Of a DNA stretch of 18,195 bases, positions 7,901 to 17,173 are shown in pieces. This DNA comes from UMGS1696 sp045643285 (lineage in GTDB: Bacteria > Bacillota > Clostridia > Oscillospirales > CAG-272): assembly GCA_045643285.1 (NCBI GenBank), contig JAZUKN010000063.1, positions 1 to 18,195 on the forward strand, given 5' to 3'. The notes under the pieces are model-generated. The model saw only the letters and a program-made list of their open reading frames with translations. It did no database searches and had not been told where the DNA came from. The translations under genes and the position numbers were made by a program. Position 1 is the stretch's first letter. Each line of letters starts with the position of its first letter.

Positions 7901-10900
7901 GAAATGGTACTGTACTTCTGCAATAATCTCAAAAACGTCAATATTCCTGCCGCTGTGACGAAGATCGGGGCAGATACTCTTTATCCGTTCGACAACGACA
8001 ACCTCAGTGTTTCGGTTTGTCCGGGAACTGCAGGTGAAACGTACGTGATCGAAAACGGCATAAAACATACTCTCGTTTATGATTCTTCCGAGATCATTGA
8101 AGTCACACTGAATACTCTGCCGAAGAAAACCGTATACGCTGTAGGAGAGCCTTTCGTCCCGTACGGTCTTGTCCTTGCGGCAAAATACAGCGACGGACAG
8201 GTGTCCTTTATCAATTCCGGCTACACCGTCGGCGAATACGATTTCTCGACTGCCGGAGAAAAGCTCATCTCTGTAACCTATAACGGCTTTGAAGTAAAGA
8301 TACCCGTGACTGTCGATGCGTCCGCCGCCAAATATCCCGAATCGGCTCATCCGCTTACGGCAGGCGAATGGACGTACACCGTCGATACTCCCGCAGTCGG
8401 GCTTAAGGTCACGTTCTCCGAAGGCTGTGACCTCGGAGACACTTACGCGGGAATTTACGACAGTAACGGCGGCTGTGTCGACATTGTGTACGGCACAGAC
8501 CTCGCCGGTAAGACGTACACGATCGACGGAAATTCTTTCCGCATCGTGATAAACGATGTTTATGAAGACTGCTTCGGATTCATAATCGAAAGCATAGAAT
8601 TGATCAACAGCGGAAAATGCGGAGAAAACACCCGTTGGAGCTTTGATCCGGAAACAGGTGTATTAAAAGTGACCGGAGAGGGCAGTATGGACGACACCGA
8701 ATACTCCGGAAAGCGCGGCTGGTACTCTCTTATGCCGTATATCAGAGAAGTTGAGATATGCGACGGAGTGACATACATCGGAGCATGGAATTTCGAGTCA
8801 TCATATATCGACTCTCAGATCGAAAAGGTCACAGTTGCCGGCTCCGTAAAGGAGATCGGTACTGCTGCTTTCTCCGGCTGTACAAAGATGAAAACAGCCG
8901 TACTGTCGCAGGGACTTGAGACTATCGGTGAATCTGCTTTTGCCGGCTGTTCCGCACTTGAGAATGTCCGACTGCCTGACAGCCTCAGAACTGTCGGAAA
9001 AATGGCGTTCCGTTCCTGCGGAAAACTGACCGAGATAGTCATTCCCGAGGGAGTGACTCTGATCGACTCGATAGCGTTCGACTTGTGCGACAATCTGACG
9101 ACATATTATTTCCCGGCATCGCTTGAGACATTTGAGTCGCCTTCATTTACGTCCGAGAAAAAGACCACGGTCTACTTCGCCGGAAAATATACAAAGGTCG
9201 ACGAATGGACATACGGATACGGTTTCACAGGCAACGGTGAAATAGAGCTTCACTACACGCACTGCGAGCAGTACGGACATGTATGGGACGGCGGCAGAGT
9301 CAAGACAGATCCGACCGATACAGACGGCGTAATGGAATACCACTGCCTGTACTGTAATACAGAACGCGACGAGCCGATACCCGCCGTAGAGTATCCTCAT
9401 TATAAAAAAGGTATAGACAATAACTACGACGAAACTCCGCTCTCTTGGACTTATACGTATTCCGAAAAAGCCGAAGCACTTGACGTCACGTTCTCGCCGG
9501 AAACATATACAAATCCCGATTTCAAAGACATCAGCTATTATAACATTGTAATACTTGATCACGATGGTAAGACGGTCGGAGAATACAGCGGAAGACGGCT
9601 TGCAAACCGTACGATAACGGTTCCCGGTAACTCATTCAGTATCGTTCTGAACACAGACGACGGAAAAACTGTCCGCACGTATGACGATTTTGTCTTTGCC
9701 GTGACAAATGTACGTCCTCACTGCGATCACGTTTATACCGTCACCGAGAGGGCAGAACCCACCGATACGGCGGACGGCTATATCGGATATACCTGTGAGA
9801 AATGCAAGGATTCGTACCGTATTCCGATGAAGTATATTGTTCCGAGTAATGCAGACAAAGGTCCGGAACTGGATTTTTACTACTTCAACCGTCATAACAC
9901 CGATGCCGAAACACTCAGATTCAACGAATACGGCAATGCGCTCTATCTCGGAAACGAAAACGATCCGTATGTTTATCTTGTGAGTGCGGCGTCCGACGAC
10001 ATCGAGACGGTCGATATTGCGCCGACCACGAGGATCATCGGTTCTTATGCGTTCAAGGGCTGTCATAACCTTACATCAGTCACCATACCCGAAAGAGTTG
10101 TGGGAATAAAGAAAGGCGCTTTTAGCGACTGTATAAATCTCACCGAGCTGAATATCAATGCCGCCCACATGAAAATGCTCGACTATAAAACCATGTCGAG
10201 CGAAAGCGGATATGCTTTCACAAATGCAGGAACCTCATCTTCCGGTATCGCCGTTACGTTCGGCGACAGTGTTGACACGATACCAGAAAATCTGTTCAAC
10301 TGCGGATATTTTGAGCCGGCGTATATCACATCCGTTACGGTAAGCAGCAACGTCGAATTCGTCGGAAAATACGCTTTTGACGCGCCGCTCAGTGTTGAGT
10401 ATAATAAATTCGATAACGGTCTGTATTTCGGCAACGAAAGAAATAAGTATGTTATTCTTGTCGATACAACGTCGGAGATCATAACATCTCTCACACTGCC
10501 CGAATCCGTAAAGACCTTCTATTACAACGTGTTTGAAGACTGCACAAGACTCAACTACAATAAAACCGTGTACGGCGATTATCTCGGCACGGCAGGGAAC
10601 AAATATTTTGCTCTGATCAAGGCTCATGCAGACAACTCGGGATATTTCGAGACTGAAAAAACCACAAAGATGATATTCTGGGACGCCCTCGATCATTCTC
10701 CGAGGTCGTTCATTACGGATTCCGTAACTCACTTTATGGATAAAGACATTCATGTGTATGATGTCTTCTGTAACAGAAACAGCTATACTTACTCTTTCCT
10801 TCACACGATCCAGCGTGAACAGTATTATGAAATATTCAGAAAATACGGAAGCGATGACACTGTAGACTCCTTTTTCAACTTGCATCTCGTCGACGGATTT

Positions 10901-13900
10901 ACTCCCGACGGACTCGGCTGGCATTTTGATGCGAAGACGTTGACTCTTACGGTCAATGGCAAGGGTAAAATGGCAGATAATGATAATGTTGGATATAACG
11001 GAGTCGGACCTTATGGCTTCATTTATGGATTTGTCGAAAATCTTGTAATAGACGACGGAGTCACATATATAGGCAGCTACTCATTTTACGGTATGGACAA
11101 TCTGAAAACGATCACCTTTGCCGAGTCCGTAAAGACAATAGGAAAGAGCGCTTTTGGAATGTGTCAGGGACTTGAAAGAGTCGTGATAAACAGCGGCGTG
11201 GAGACGATCGGTGCATGGGCGTTCCGCGATTGCTTTAATCTTAAAACGGTAAAGCTACTGGCACCCGTAAAGACAGTCGGCGAATACGCATTCTATGGAT
11301 GCACGAATCTTTCGTCCGTAACGATCGAAAATACCGTAGAGACGGTTGAAAATCACGCATTCTATGAGTGCAAGAACCTCGACTCCCTCTTTATCAGCAA
11401 GTCCGTAACATCCTACGGGGATAATTCTTTTGATATCTGCGGATTCAACTACCGCTATGAACAACATGAAATAACGGACGTGTTCTTTGACGGAACGGAA
11501 GACGAATGGTCGAAGCAGTTCCACGGCTGGTTTAACGAGTATTTCGGAAGAGTACACTATAATTCCGTTGATCCGGACTCGTCGTATTATTTCGTATACA
11601 ACGGAAGAGGACTGACCTTTGATATATACGATTACAGCACGGCGAACGGGATATACGGCGTTGATATTGCGATAAACGGAAATGAGATCGAGTTCTCGCA
11701 TAAGGACTACTACACACTCACATTCCCGATAGAGTCGCTGACGTATACCGACGAGGAGGTTGAGATCTGCCTTGTCCCGACGTCGACAAACTCGAATGTT
11801 GCAGGCGTACACAGCCGCAGAAAAGACGGCCTTATTCATAACGTCGTTGCGACAAAGGAAAATAACGATAAGCTCGATATCAAGGTATACGGCGCAGAGG
11901 GCGCACAGGCATACAGGCTGTACCAGGTGAACAGCCTTATTGCCGAAAACGAAACGGGAGAATTTACCGTTGAGGCAGTGAAGCTGATGGAAAAATCGTT
12001 CAGCGTTCAGGTCAAGGACAGTAAAGGAAAATGGGGCAAAAAGATCGCAACCGATATCGAGATACTGAACAGCGTTGAGATCGACGTCGATATGGAGGAC
12101 CTGTTCGACTTTGATATACCCGAAGAAATACCGCTGATCGGCGGAAAGACAATGTCAGTCAGCCTGAAGGACTGTCCGATCGGTGTAAACATCGACCCGG
12201 ATAATCATTCATTTGCGATAGCGATCGGTATAAAAAAGGATCTTATAGACACCGGAGACGACGAGCGGAAAACGAATGTACAGAAGTTCGGCGAGAGCTT
12301 CAAGGAGAGCTTTGAAAAACTCGGTGATGATTTTGACGACTACGTTCCGCAGAAGTTCGGATTGCAGGAAGCAAAGCCGTGGAAGTGGGGGATTTCGTTC
12401 ACTTATGCAGGCTTTATCGAGGGTACGTACGCGAATGACGGCATATTGACGATATCCGGCAACGTATTCTTTGAGCTTAAAGGAAGCGGAAAGACTTCGT
12501 GGCAGTTCGTCGTGCTTGCAGTGCCTGTTACCGTATCGCTTAAGATATCTGCCGGAGTGGCGGTTGTGCTCGGTATCAAGTATGACGGACTGAGGGTCAA
12601 AGTTCTTGCGCCCGATGTAATGATCACACTTCCGAAGATCACCCTTTCGGCAGGTCCCGGATTCCCGCTTCTCAATGCGTCGGTATACGGCGAAGTGGCG
12701 AATAAGATCTACATTTCGCGCGGCAATACCTCTGCATCCCTCAAAGGCGAATGCGGAGTGAGCGTAACCGCACTTATCATCGAAGAACAGATCCCGATAG
12801 TCTCCGGCGAGTGGGTGTACTATAATTCCGCCGGAATTAAGTCGAGCGCGAAGTCGCCGCTGTTGATGAGCGGCACTGTTCCGGTAGATTACTATACCGA
12901 GATGCTGTCGGATCCGAATAATTACAGAATAAACACCGCGGCGAATACGTCCGCATGGCTCGGTGAGCGAAAGCTGAAACAACTTGAAGCCGGACCGTCC
13001 GCACTTGACGGCGACAGTATCACGACCGTAACGCTTCAGAAGAACGTTCTTACGTCTGCCGAGCCTGTCATAGCAGACGCCGACGGAGCGCGCGTTATGG
13101 CATGGTGCGAGACTGAAACGACACGCAGCGCCGCCGACAGCTCACGCCTCGTTTACTCGGTTTATGACAGCACAAATGACTCCTGGTCTTCTCCACGCCC
13201 TGTCTCTGACGACGGAACAGCCGACTGCGATCCCGCGATCGCAACGGACGGTAAGGATATATACATCACATGGATAAATGTTGACTCAAAGCTCGCCGGT
13301 GAAGTAACCCTTGAAAACCTCGGCGAGCACCTTGAAATATCTGCCGCAAAGTTCGACAGCGTAAAGGGAACATGGCTTGACGCCGTCTGCGTGACCGACA
13401 ATTCCGTTTCGGATTTTGCTCCCACGGTATATGTTGAGGACGGAAAAGCATTTGTCTCATGGATCGAAAACGAAGACAACTCCATTCTGCTCCTCGACGG
13501 AACGAATAAGATCTGCTTCGTGACCGTCGACGGCAAAAATGTGTCCGCCGTAAAGACGCTCAGAGCAAAGACTACGCCTGTTTACGAAGTGCAGACAGGA
13601 CGTTTCGGCTCGACGGTTTGCGTGGCGACCGTAAGTGAGGACGGCATTCTCGAATGCGTCGACACCGACGGCAACCTGCTTTATACCGGACGGTCGACCG
13701 GCAATAACGTCAGATTTGTTTCCATGAACGGCGAGAACGTGTTGCTTACGAACACAGCCGACGGATTTGCCGCTGTAAGGGCAGACGGAACAGTCACAAT
13801 GCTCGCGGGGGCTGACGAAATACCGGCGCAGTTTGAAGCACTCGACCTGCCGGACGGAAAATTCGCAACTCTCGCCGTCCTCCCGGGAAGTAATTCCGAC

Positions 13901-15268
13901 GGGGAAGCCGGAAGCAATATTTACGCATACATATTCGACGGCGAACAGCTCGGCGAGCCTGTCAGACTGACCGACAGCGAAAAATACACGACCTCGCAGA
14001 GCGGCGTGTACTCGGACGGCTCGATCGTTACAGTATATACAAACGCTTCCGCAGTCATAACGAAAGAACACGTCGACACAAAGGCAGACCTCTGCGTCAC
14101 TGCGGCACGATTTGTCCACGAAACGGAACTGCTCGCTCTCTCGTATGATTATTACACCGCAGTCGCCGGCAAAGACACTGCCGTAACAGCAGAAGTCGCA
14201 AACCGCGGCTTCTTCACGGAAACCGAACTGCTCGTCACCGTCACGGATGAAAACGGAAACGTTGTTGTCAATGATACAGTCGGATGCAATATCCCTGCCG
14301 GAAGCACACGCGAAATCGGTATTTCCGTTCCGATCGGTGAAGAGCTTCTTGAAACCGCCGACTATACTGTGACCGTTCAGGTGGCGGACGAAGGACTCGC
14401 ATCCGATAACACCCGCACGATGAAGTTCGGACTGTGCGACCTCACTGTTGAGCTTACGCCGCTCAGAACGGGTATGGCGTCTGCCCTCAAATCCACCGTA
14501 AAGAATCTCACCTCGTTCACGACGGACGCAACGCTCGTTGTCCGCTCGGAAAACAGGGACGGTGAAGTTCTTGCGGAGTTCGGGATCGGAGCTGTCACCG
14601 GAAGTGAGGGAACGGACTATATCATCAATTCAGACACGCTTTCCGCTCTTGCAAAGGACGGTGACACACTGTATATCGAAGCGGTATCGGCGAACGAAGA
14701 CTGTAGCTCCGGCAACGATTCCGACATCACGCTCGTGCGGATAGATGAAAGCGCGGAAACGGACGGCGTCACAGTATCGGGCGTTGTTACGTCGTACTGC
14801 GCCGAAAGAAACTTTACCGTTGAACTCAGTCAGAACGGCGAAGTTGTGTACAGGTCTGAATTTGCGAGCGGAGAGAGAAAAAACGATACAGTTACGGGAC
14901 AATTCTCGCTGGACGGCGTATCCCCCGGCATATACGATCTCACCGTGAGAAAAGCCGGACATCTTGCATATACAGTAACGGGCATCACCGTGGGTGATAA
15001 CGATATCGACCTCACCGCTTCTGCCGGACAGTATTCAGAGATCAAGCTGATCGCAGGTGACGTTGACGGCGACGGACTCGTGAACGGTACTGACGTGCAG
15101 AAGATACGCCTCACGGCGAATATCAACCATGCGGTGGAGGAAGCCGCCGATGCACTCGCTGACGTGAACGGCGACGGACTGATAAACGGCAGTGATGTGC
15201 AGGTCGTGAGATTTGTTTCCAATATAAATAAGAGCGAAACAGACTGTACCGCCGAATATAAGGGCTGA
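4994..15268 (+). CDS. Giant secreted BspA-type LRR protein with C-terminal dockerin, about 3424 aa
   Basis: Signal peptide residues 1-27 (MMKIVSAILAF..., VGA cleavage). Order of parts, approximate residues: CGENxxW beta-module (55) with BspA/LRR_5 array (91-490); Ig-like (500-578); CUB-like (581-676); the same four-part set again (685-1206); a third CG..W module and LRR array (1209-1393); two Cys/His motifs (1421-1465, 1576-1613) flanking a third CUB-like module; LRR arrays 4 and 5 (1665-1921, 2013-2169), the latter with its own beta-module (1973-2000); an unassigned beta-rich region (2200-2616); a propeller-like region with VYSVYDSxxxxWS repeats (2690-3006); CARDB-like (3031-3150); carboxypeptidase-regulatory/CnaB-like (3255-3350); type I dockerin (3352-3413) with both calcium loops, DVDGDGLVNGTD and DVNGDGLINGSD. 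No catalytic domain is recognisable. Likely role: surface adhesion or binding, attached through a cohesin scaffold encoded elsewhere. Start 4994 is chosen from TAAGGAG at 4978-4984. Monocistronic, with its own promoter and terminator. The dockerin is clear; the role is inferred. Confidence 0.85.
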   Translation: MMKIVSAILAFTILFTSVCISPVSVGAKEPDNGGKAETMPLLDSEADSDTVTGTCGENITWSLSLSDGTLTIMGSGEMPDDFPWSRYRDRITELVIGDGITRIADNAFSDMMNLKTVKLGSGLKIIGRYAFAYCEMLESLTLPETLEEIHGFAFRASGLKSIDIPASTVYVTDAFRECDCLEEINVDPENHYLSSVDGVLFTADGANLLLYPAAKNGESYTVPCEVYELGDYSFSNCRNLKTLTVGEDVSYIGYSALGGGNSISEYKVAEGNTYFTTEDGVLFSYDKTSLIRYPSNKAGKTYTINGNVEFISAFAFSTVNALEQITVSDGVKDIGIQSFERCSNLSKINFPDSLVSIESMAFSFCNLLKSVKLPASVSWLSSDTFMSCQSLERIDTDEDNTEYSSLDGVLYNKDKTVLMCYPAGKTDIFFKVPESVEDIQKRSFAQCVNLAEIYIPGKVAVGNNAFMACDNLTILGTEGSPAEQYAERYGYNFKTVYPAESIQKVEVGIMPEKTVYGIGGTPNYKGLVLKITFKDGGEQTVTDGYSVLGYDFSVAGDTVIRMSYVGFDFSVPVTVDENMIIYPETSHPAEKRRVNGYSYTHKTDAYMLSITFSEETDLGQDGWLDLFDGNGRFVEEYFGTELAGKTIEVNGNSFSVECCFFESVYGFSIEKIEEVEDTRTTSGEFGDGNTWTYDKETATLTLSGEGEIYEGDCPWLDYYSDSVRKAVIEEGITYVPMFAFDNCKKLTEVSVPSTVEYISPSAVNRCTSFEAFNVAQNNEYYSSDDGILYNKAKNRLLVYPCAKEGETFDVPESVKTIASAAFEENKNLLSVSVPDSVTTIELMAFSRCRSLKSVYIGSGAEQISDQVFWDCENLEAITVSENNKSYCSVNGVLFTKDMTKLLAYPSANSRTEYTVPSAVNEIGEAAFNNCKNLVTVDLGENLEKIGSSNLRECDNLETVVLPDSLTEIGEMVLYFCNNLKNVNIPAAVTKIGADTLYPFDNDNLSVSVCPGTAGETYVIENGIKHTLVYDSSEIIEVTLNTLPKKTVYAVGEPFVPYGLVLAAKYSDGQVSFINSGYTVGEYDFSTAGEKLISVTYNGFEVKIPVTVDASAAKYPESAHPLTAGEWTYTVDTPAVGLKVTFSEGCDLGDTYAGIYDSNGGCVDIVYGTDLAGKTYTIDGNSFRIVINDVYEDCFGFIIESIELINSGKCGENTRWSFDPETGVLKVTGEGSMDDTEYSGKRGWYSLMPYIREVEICDGVTYIGAWNFESSYIDSQIEKVTVAGSVKEIGTAAFSGCTKMKTAVLSQGLETIGESAFAGCSALENVRLPDSLRTVGKMAFRSCGKLTEIVIPEGVTLIDSIAFDLCDNLTTYYFPASLETFESPSFTSEKKTTVYFAGKYTKVDEWTYGYGFTGNGEIELHYTHCEQYGHVWDGGRVKTDPTDTDGVMEYHCLYCNTERDEPIPAVEYPHYKKGIDNNYDETPLSWTYTYSEKAEALDVTFSPETYTNPDFKDISYYNIVILDHDGKTVGEYSGRRLANRTITVPGNSFSIVLNTDDGKTVRTYDDFVFAVTNVRPHCDHVYTVTERAEPTDTADGYIGYTCEKCKDSYRIPMKYIVPSNADKGPELDFYYFNRHNTDAETLRFNEYGNALYLGNENDPYVYLVSAASDDIETVDIAPTTRIIGSYAFKGCHNLTSVTIPERVVGIKKGAFSDCINLTELNINAAHMKMLDYKTMSSESGYAFTNAGTSSSGIAVTFGDSVDTIPENLFNCGYFEPAYITSVTVSSNVEFVGKYAFDAPLSVEYNKFDNGLYFGNERNKYVILVDTTSEIITSLTLPESVKTFYYNVFEDCTRLNYNKTVYGDYLGTAGNKYFALIKAHADNSGYFETEKTTKMIFWDALDHSPRSFITDSVTHFMDKDIHVYDVFCNRNSYTYSFLHTIQREQYYEIFRKYGSDDTVDSFFNLHLVDGFTPDGLGWHFDAKTLTLTVNGKGKMADNDNVGYNGVGPYGFIYGFVENLVIDDGVTYIGSYSFYGMDNLKTITFAESVKTIGKSAFGMCQGLERVVINSGVETIGAWAFRDCFNLKTVKLLAPVKTVGEYAFYGCTNLSSVTIENTVETVENHAFYECKNLDSLFISKSVTSYGDNSFDICGFNYRYEQHEITDVFFDGTEDEWSKQFHGWFNEYFGRVHYNSVDPDSSYYFVYNGRGLTFDIYDYSTANGIYGVDIAINGNEIEFSHKDYYTLTFPIESLTYTDEEVEICLVPTSTNSNVAGVHSRRKDGLIHNVVATKENNDKLDIKVYGAEGAQAYRLYQVNSLIAENETGEFTVEAVKLMEKSFSVQVKDSKGKWGKKIATDIEILNSVEIDVDMEDLFDFDIPEEIPLIGGKTMSVSLKDCPIGVNIDPDNHSFAIAIGIKKDLIDTGDDERKTNVQKFGESFKESFEKLGDDFDDYVPQKFGLQEAKPWKWGISFTYAGFIEGTYANDGILTISGNVFFELKGSGKTSWQFVVLAVPVTVSLKISAGVAVVLGIKYDGLRVKVLAPDVMITLPKITLSAGPGFPLLNASVYGEVANKIYISRGNTSASLKGECGVSVTALIIEEQIPIVSGEWVYYNSAGIKSSAKSPLLMSGTVPVDYYTEMLSDPNNYRINTAANTSAWLGERKLKQLEAGPSALDGDSITTVTLQKNVLTSAEPVIADADGARVMAWCETETTRSAADSSRLVYSVYDSTNDSWSSPRPVSDDGTADCDPAIATDGKDIYITWINVDSKLAGEVTLENLGEHLEISAAKFDSVKGTWLDAVCVTDNSVSDFAPTVYVEDGKAFVSWIENEDNSILLLDGTNKICFVTVDGKNVSAVKTLRAKTTPVYEVQTGRFGSTVCVATVSEDGILECVDTDGNLLYTGRSTGNNVRFVSMNGENVLLTNTADGFAAVRADGTVTMLAGADEIPAQFEALDLPDGKFATLAVLPGSNSDGEAGSNIYAYIFDGEQLGEPVRLTDSEKYTTSQSGVYSDGSIVTVYTNASAVITKEHVDTKADLCVTAARFVHETELLALSYDYYTAVAGKDTAVTAEVANRGFFTETELLVTVTDENGNVVVNDTVGCNIPAGSTREIGISVPIGEELLETADYTVTVQVADEGLASDNTRTMKFGLCDLTVELTPLRTGMASALKSTVKNLTSFTTDATLVVRSENRDGEVLAEFGIGAVTGSEGTDYIINSDTLSALAKDGDTLYIEAVSANEDCSSGNDSDITLVRIDESAETDGVTVSGVVTSYCAERNFTVELSQNGEVVYRSEFASGERKNDTVTGQFSLDGVSPGIYDLTVRKAGHLAYTVTGITVGDNDIDLTASAGQYSEIKLIAGDVDGDGLVNGTDVQKIRLTANINHAVEEAADALADVNGDGLINGSDVQVVRFVSNINKSETDCTAEYKG

Positions 15269-15277
15269 AAAAGAACA

Positions 15278-15311
15278 AAAAGACTGCTGCCGCAACAGGT
15301 AGCGGTCTTTT
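15278..15311 (+). terminator. Intrinsic terminator of the giant gene
   Basis: 14-bp stem (15278-15291 with 15298-15311, two G:U pairs) and a six-base loop. The left arm begins with four A and the right arm ends in four T. It starts nine bases after the stop at 15268. Confidence 0.85.
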
Positions 15312-15354
15312 GCTATAATAATGCAAAATTATCCAAATTTTATAGAAAAAAGTA

Positions 15355-15383
15355 TTAACATTCTTTTCTGTTTATGATAAAAT
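15355..15383 (+). promoter_or_regulatory. Promoter of the damaged dockerin-protein gene
   Basis: TTAACA at 15355-15360 (one mismatch to consensus), a 17-base spacer and TAAAAT at 15378-15383 preceded by TGA (extended -10). In the leader, a 9-bp hairpin (15400-15408 with 15416-15424, 7-base loop) lies 32 bases before the start codon and may protect the 5' end of the mRNA. Confidence 0.7.
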
Positions 15384-15446
15384 ATTTTCAACTATAAATG
15401 GGTTCATTATGGCCAAATGAATCCACTGTAGAAATATACATTTCAT

Positions 15447-15451
15447 GGAGG
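15447..15451 (+). promoter_or_regulatory. Ribosome binding site that fixes the intended start at 15457
   Basis: GGAGG lies five bases before ATG 15457. No comparable site precedes the in-frame TTG at 15473. This shows that translation is meant to begin at 15457, which makes the frame break in the A8 tract meaningful. Confidence 0.8.
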
Positions 15452-15456
15452 AAATC

Positions 15457-17173
15457 ATGAAAAAAAAGACTTTTGAGCATCATTCTCGCGCTCATAATGA
15501 TCGTGGGACTGATCCCGATGTCGGTGATCCCGGTATCGGCGGCACCGACTGAGTACGGCATTTGGGTGAACGGCGAACAGTTCACGTCGGATAACGCCAC
15601 CACAGGCATTGCCTGCGGTGACGGTAAAGCAACACTTGACACAGCAACAACACCGTGGACGCTCACACTCGACAACGTAACGATCACCGATCCTATCAAG
15701 GATGAAGGCAGTGTTCGCGGAATCAAGTCGAAGAAAAATCTCACAGTCAACCTCAAGGGAGAAAACAAGATCGAACTCGTTGACTGCGCCGAGAAGGCCG
15801 GACAGAATCAGAACATCGCATTCGATGCTCCGAATATGGCTGTCACATTCAACGCTGAAGCCGGTGCTTCTCTCCTTGCAAAAGCAGGCGGCAATTCCAC
15901 CTATTCCATAGGTATCCGTGCAGGTGATATTACTGTCAATGCAAAGGATATCACAGCAGCCGGTCTGAACTTCGGTATGAAGGCAAACACGCTGAAAGTT
16001 GACGAAAAGATCGCACTGCTCGGCTATAACGATACAACATGCACAGACGCAGATCTCGTTGAAGCTACTCTCGACACAACAAAGAAGGCAGTAGTTGTAA
16101 ACGATCCCGCAGAAGTAGCAAAGTATGCAAAGACAGTTCTCAATTACACAGTAAACACACCCGTTTACGAAAATTCCGTATTCGTTGACAAACCGACAAA
16201 GGTCGGCAATAAGGGCGTATCCGTAACAGGTCCTTTCGGACTGCCCGTTGACATGAAGACTCTCAAGGATTATGCAGAGCAGTACATCCTCGATACATAC
16301 GGCAAGGACAAAGACGGCAACCTCTACGGTGAATACGAAATAGTCAACCCGGGTTCTCATCCGGAAAAGATCCCGACAACATACGGCGAAAAAGGCATCA
16401 ACTGGCAGCACAATAACGCAGGTAAGCCTGTAGTATACTACGCGAAGATCAACGTAAAGCCGTACTACACCGTAACAGCAACGATCTACGAAAACGGTCA
16501 GGGAACTGAATACTCCACAGGCAAACAGATCTCCGTAAAGGGAGTCAAGGGCGACGCAGTTGATTGCGACACGATCAAGGAATTCGCAGAACAGTATATC
16601 ATAGACACATACGGTTCTCTTGACGGCGTAACATACGAGATCGTAAAGGCTGGCTCGAACCCGACAAACGTTCCTCAGACATACGGCGTTGAAACAACAA
16701 ACTGGAACAATATGCAGTTCTATGTAGCCGTAGTAATTGACTCCGACTACACATTCATTGCAGTACTGAACGACAACGGCACAAAGAACGCCGCTCAGAA
16801 GAAGCAGTACGGCGTAATGAACGACGTCATCGACTACATAGCAATCAAGGACTGGGCTCAGAAATGGGCAAACACCAAGTACGGCGAAGCAGCAAACGTA
16901 GTTGAGATCAAGTCCGTATCGAATACAGACGATCTCCCGGCAACACTCGGCGACACAAACTTCAACTGGTGGAGCCCGGATAAGTACTACGCAAACGTAA
17001 ACGTAACATCGACATACGATGTAGCATACGTACTCGACGGAGCATCGTTCGGCGGAGATAAGGTAACAGTAGCAGAGTTCCCGACATACACAGTAAAGGA
17101 TGCAGGAACAAAGACCGGCTATACATTCTCCGGCTGGTACAAGACACAGGAAGAGCTTGACGGGAAATATTAA
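15457..17173 (+). CDS. Secreted repeat protein with broken reading frame at the signal peptide
   Basis: The main open frame runs from TTG 15473 to TAA 17173, but the ribosome binding site points to ATG 15457, which is out of frame with it. Read as written from 15457, translation ends after 31 codons (TGA 15550-15552). Removing one A from the eight A's at 15460-15467 gives MKKRLLSIILALIM..., a perfect signal peptide ending VIPVSA. The mature part has an N-terminal beta domain beginning EYGIWVNGEQFTSDN, like those of carbohydrate-binding-type secreted Clostridia proteins, to about 16140. Three repeats of 90-105 residues sharing a TYG/TLG...NW motif follow (about 16145-17014). Last is the start of an InlB-type repeat (GYTFSGWY), cut short at 17173. 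A half dockerin follows in another frame (17160-17309). Thr, Ala and Val codons are mostly ACA, GCA and GTA, unlike the giant gene, suggesting strong expression. It is a phase-off gene, a pseudogene or an assembly artefact; the sequence alone cannot decide. Confidence 0.7.
15460..15467 (+). repeat. A8 homopolymer directly after the start codon
   Basis: Eight A's follow ATG 15457-15459. The other two exported-protein genes with this layout in the window (369 and 17619) have seven A's after ATG and are in frame. Seven here would also be in frame. Slippage of one base during replication, transcription or sequencing would switch the frame. Confidence 0.85.

Noticed and set aside
15461..15476. Slippery heptamer A AAA AAG for programmed -1 ribosomal frameshifting at 15462-15468
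   Set aside because: The heptamer is present, but a -1 shift leads to GAC TTT TGA and stops at once. The correct frame needs +1 (or loss of one A), so template slippage fits and -1 frameshifting does not.
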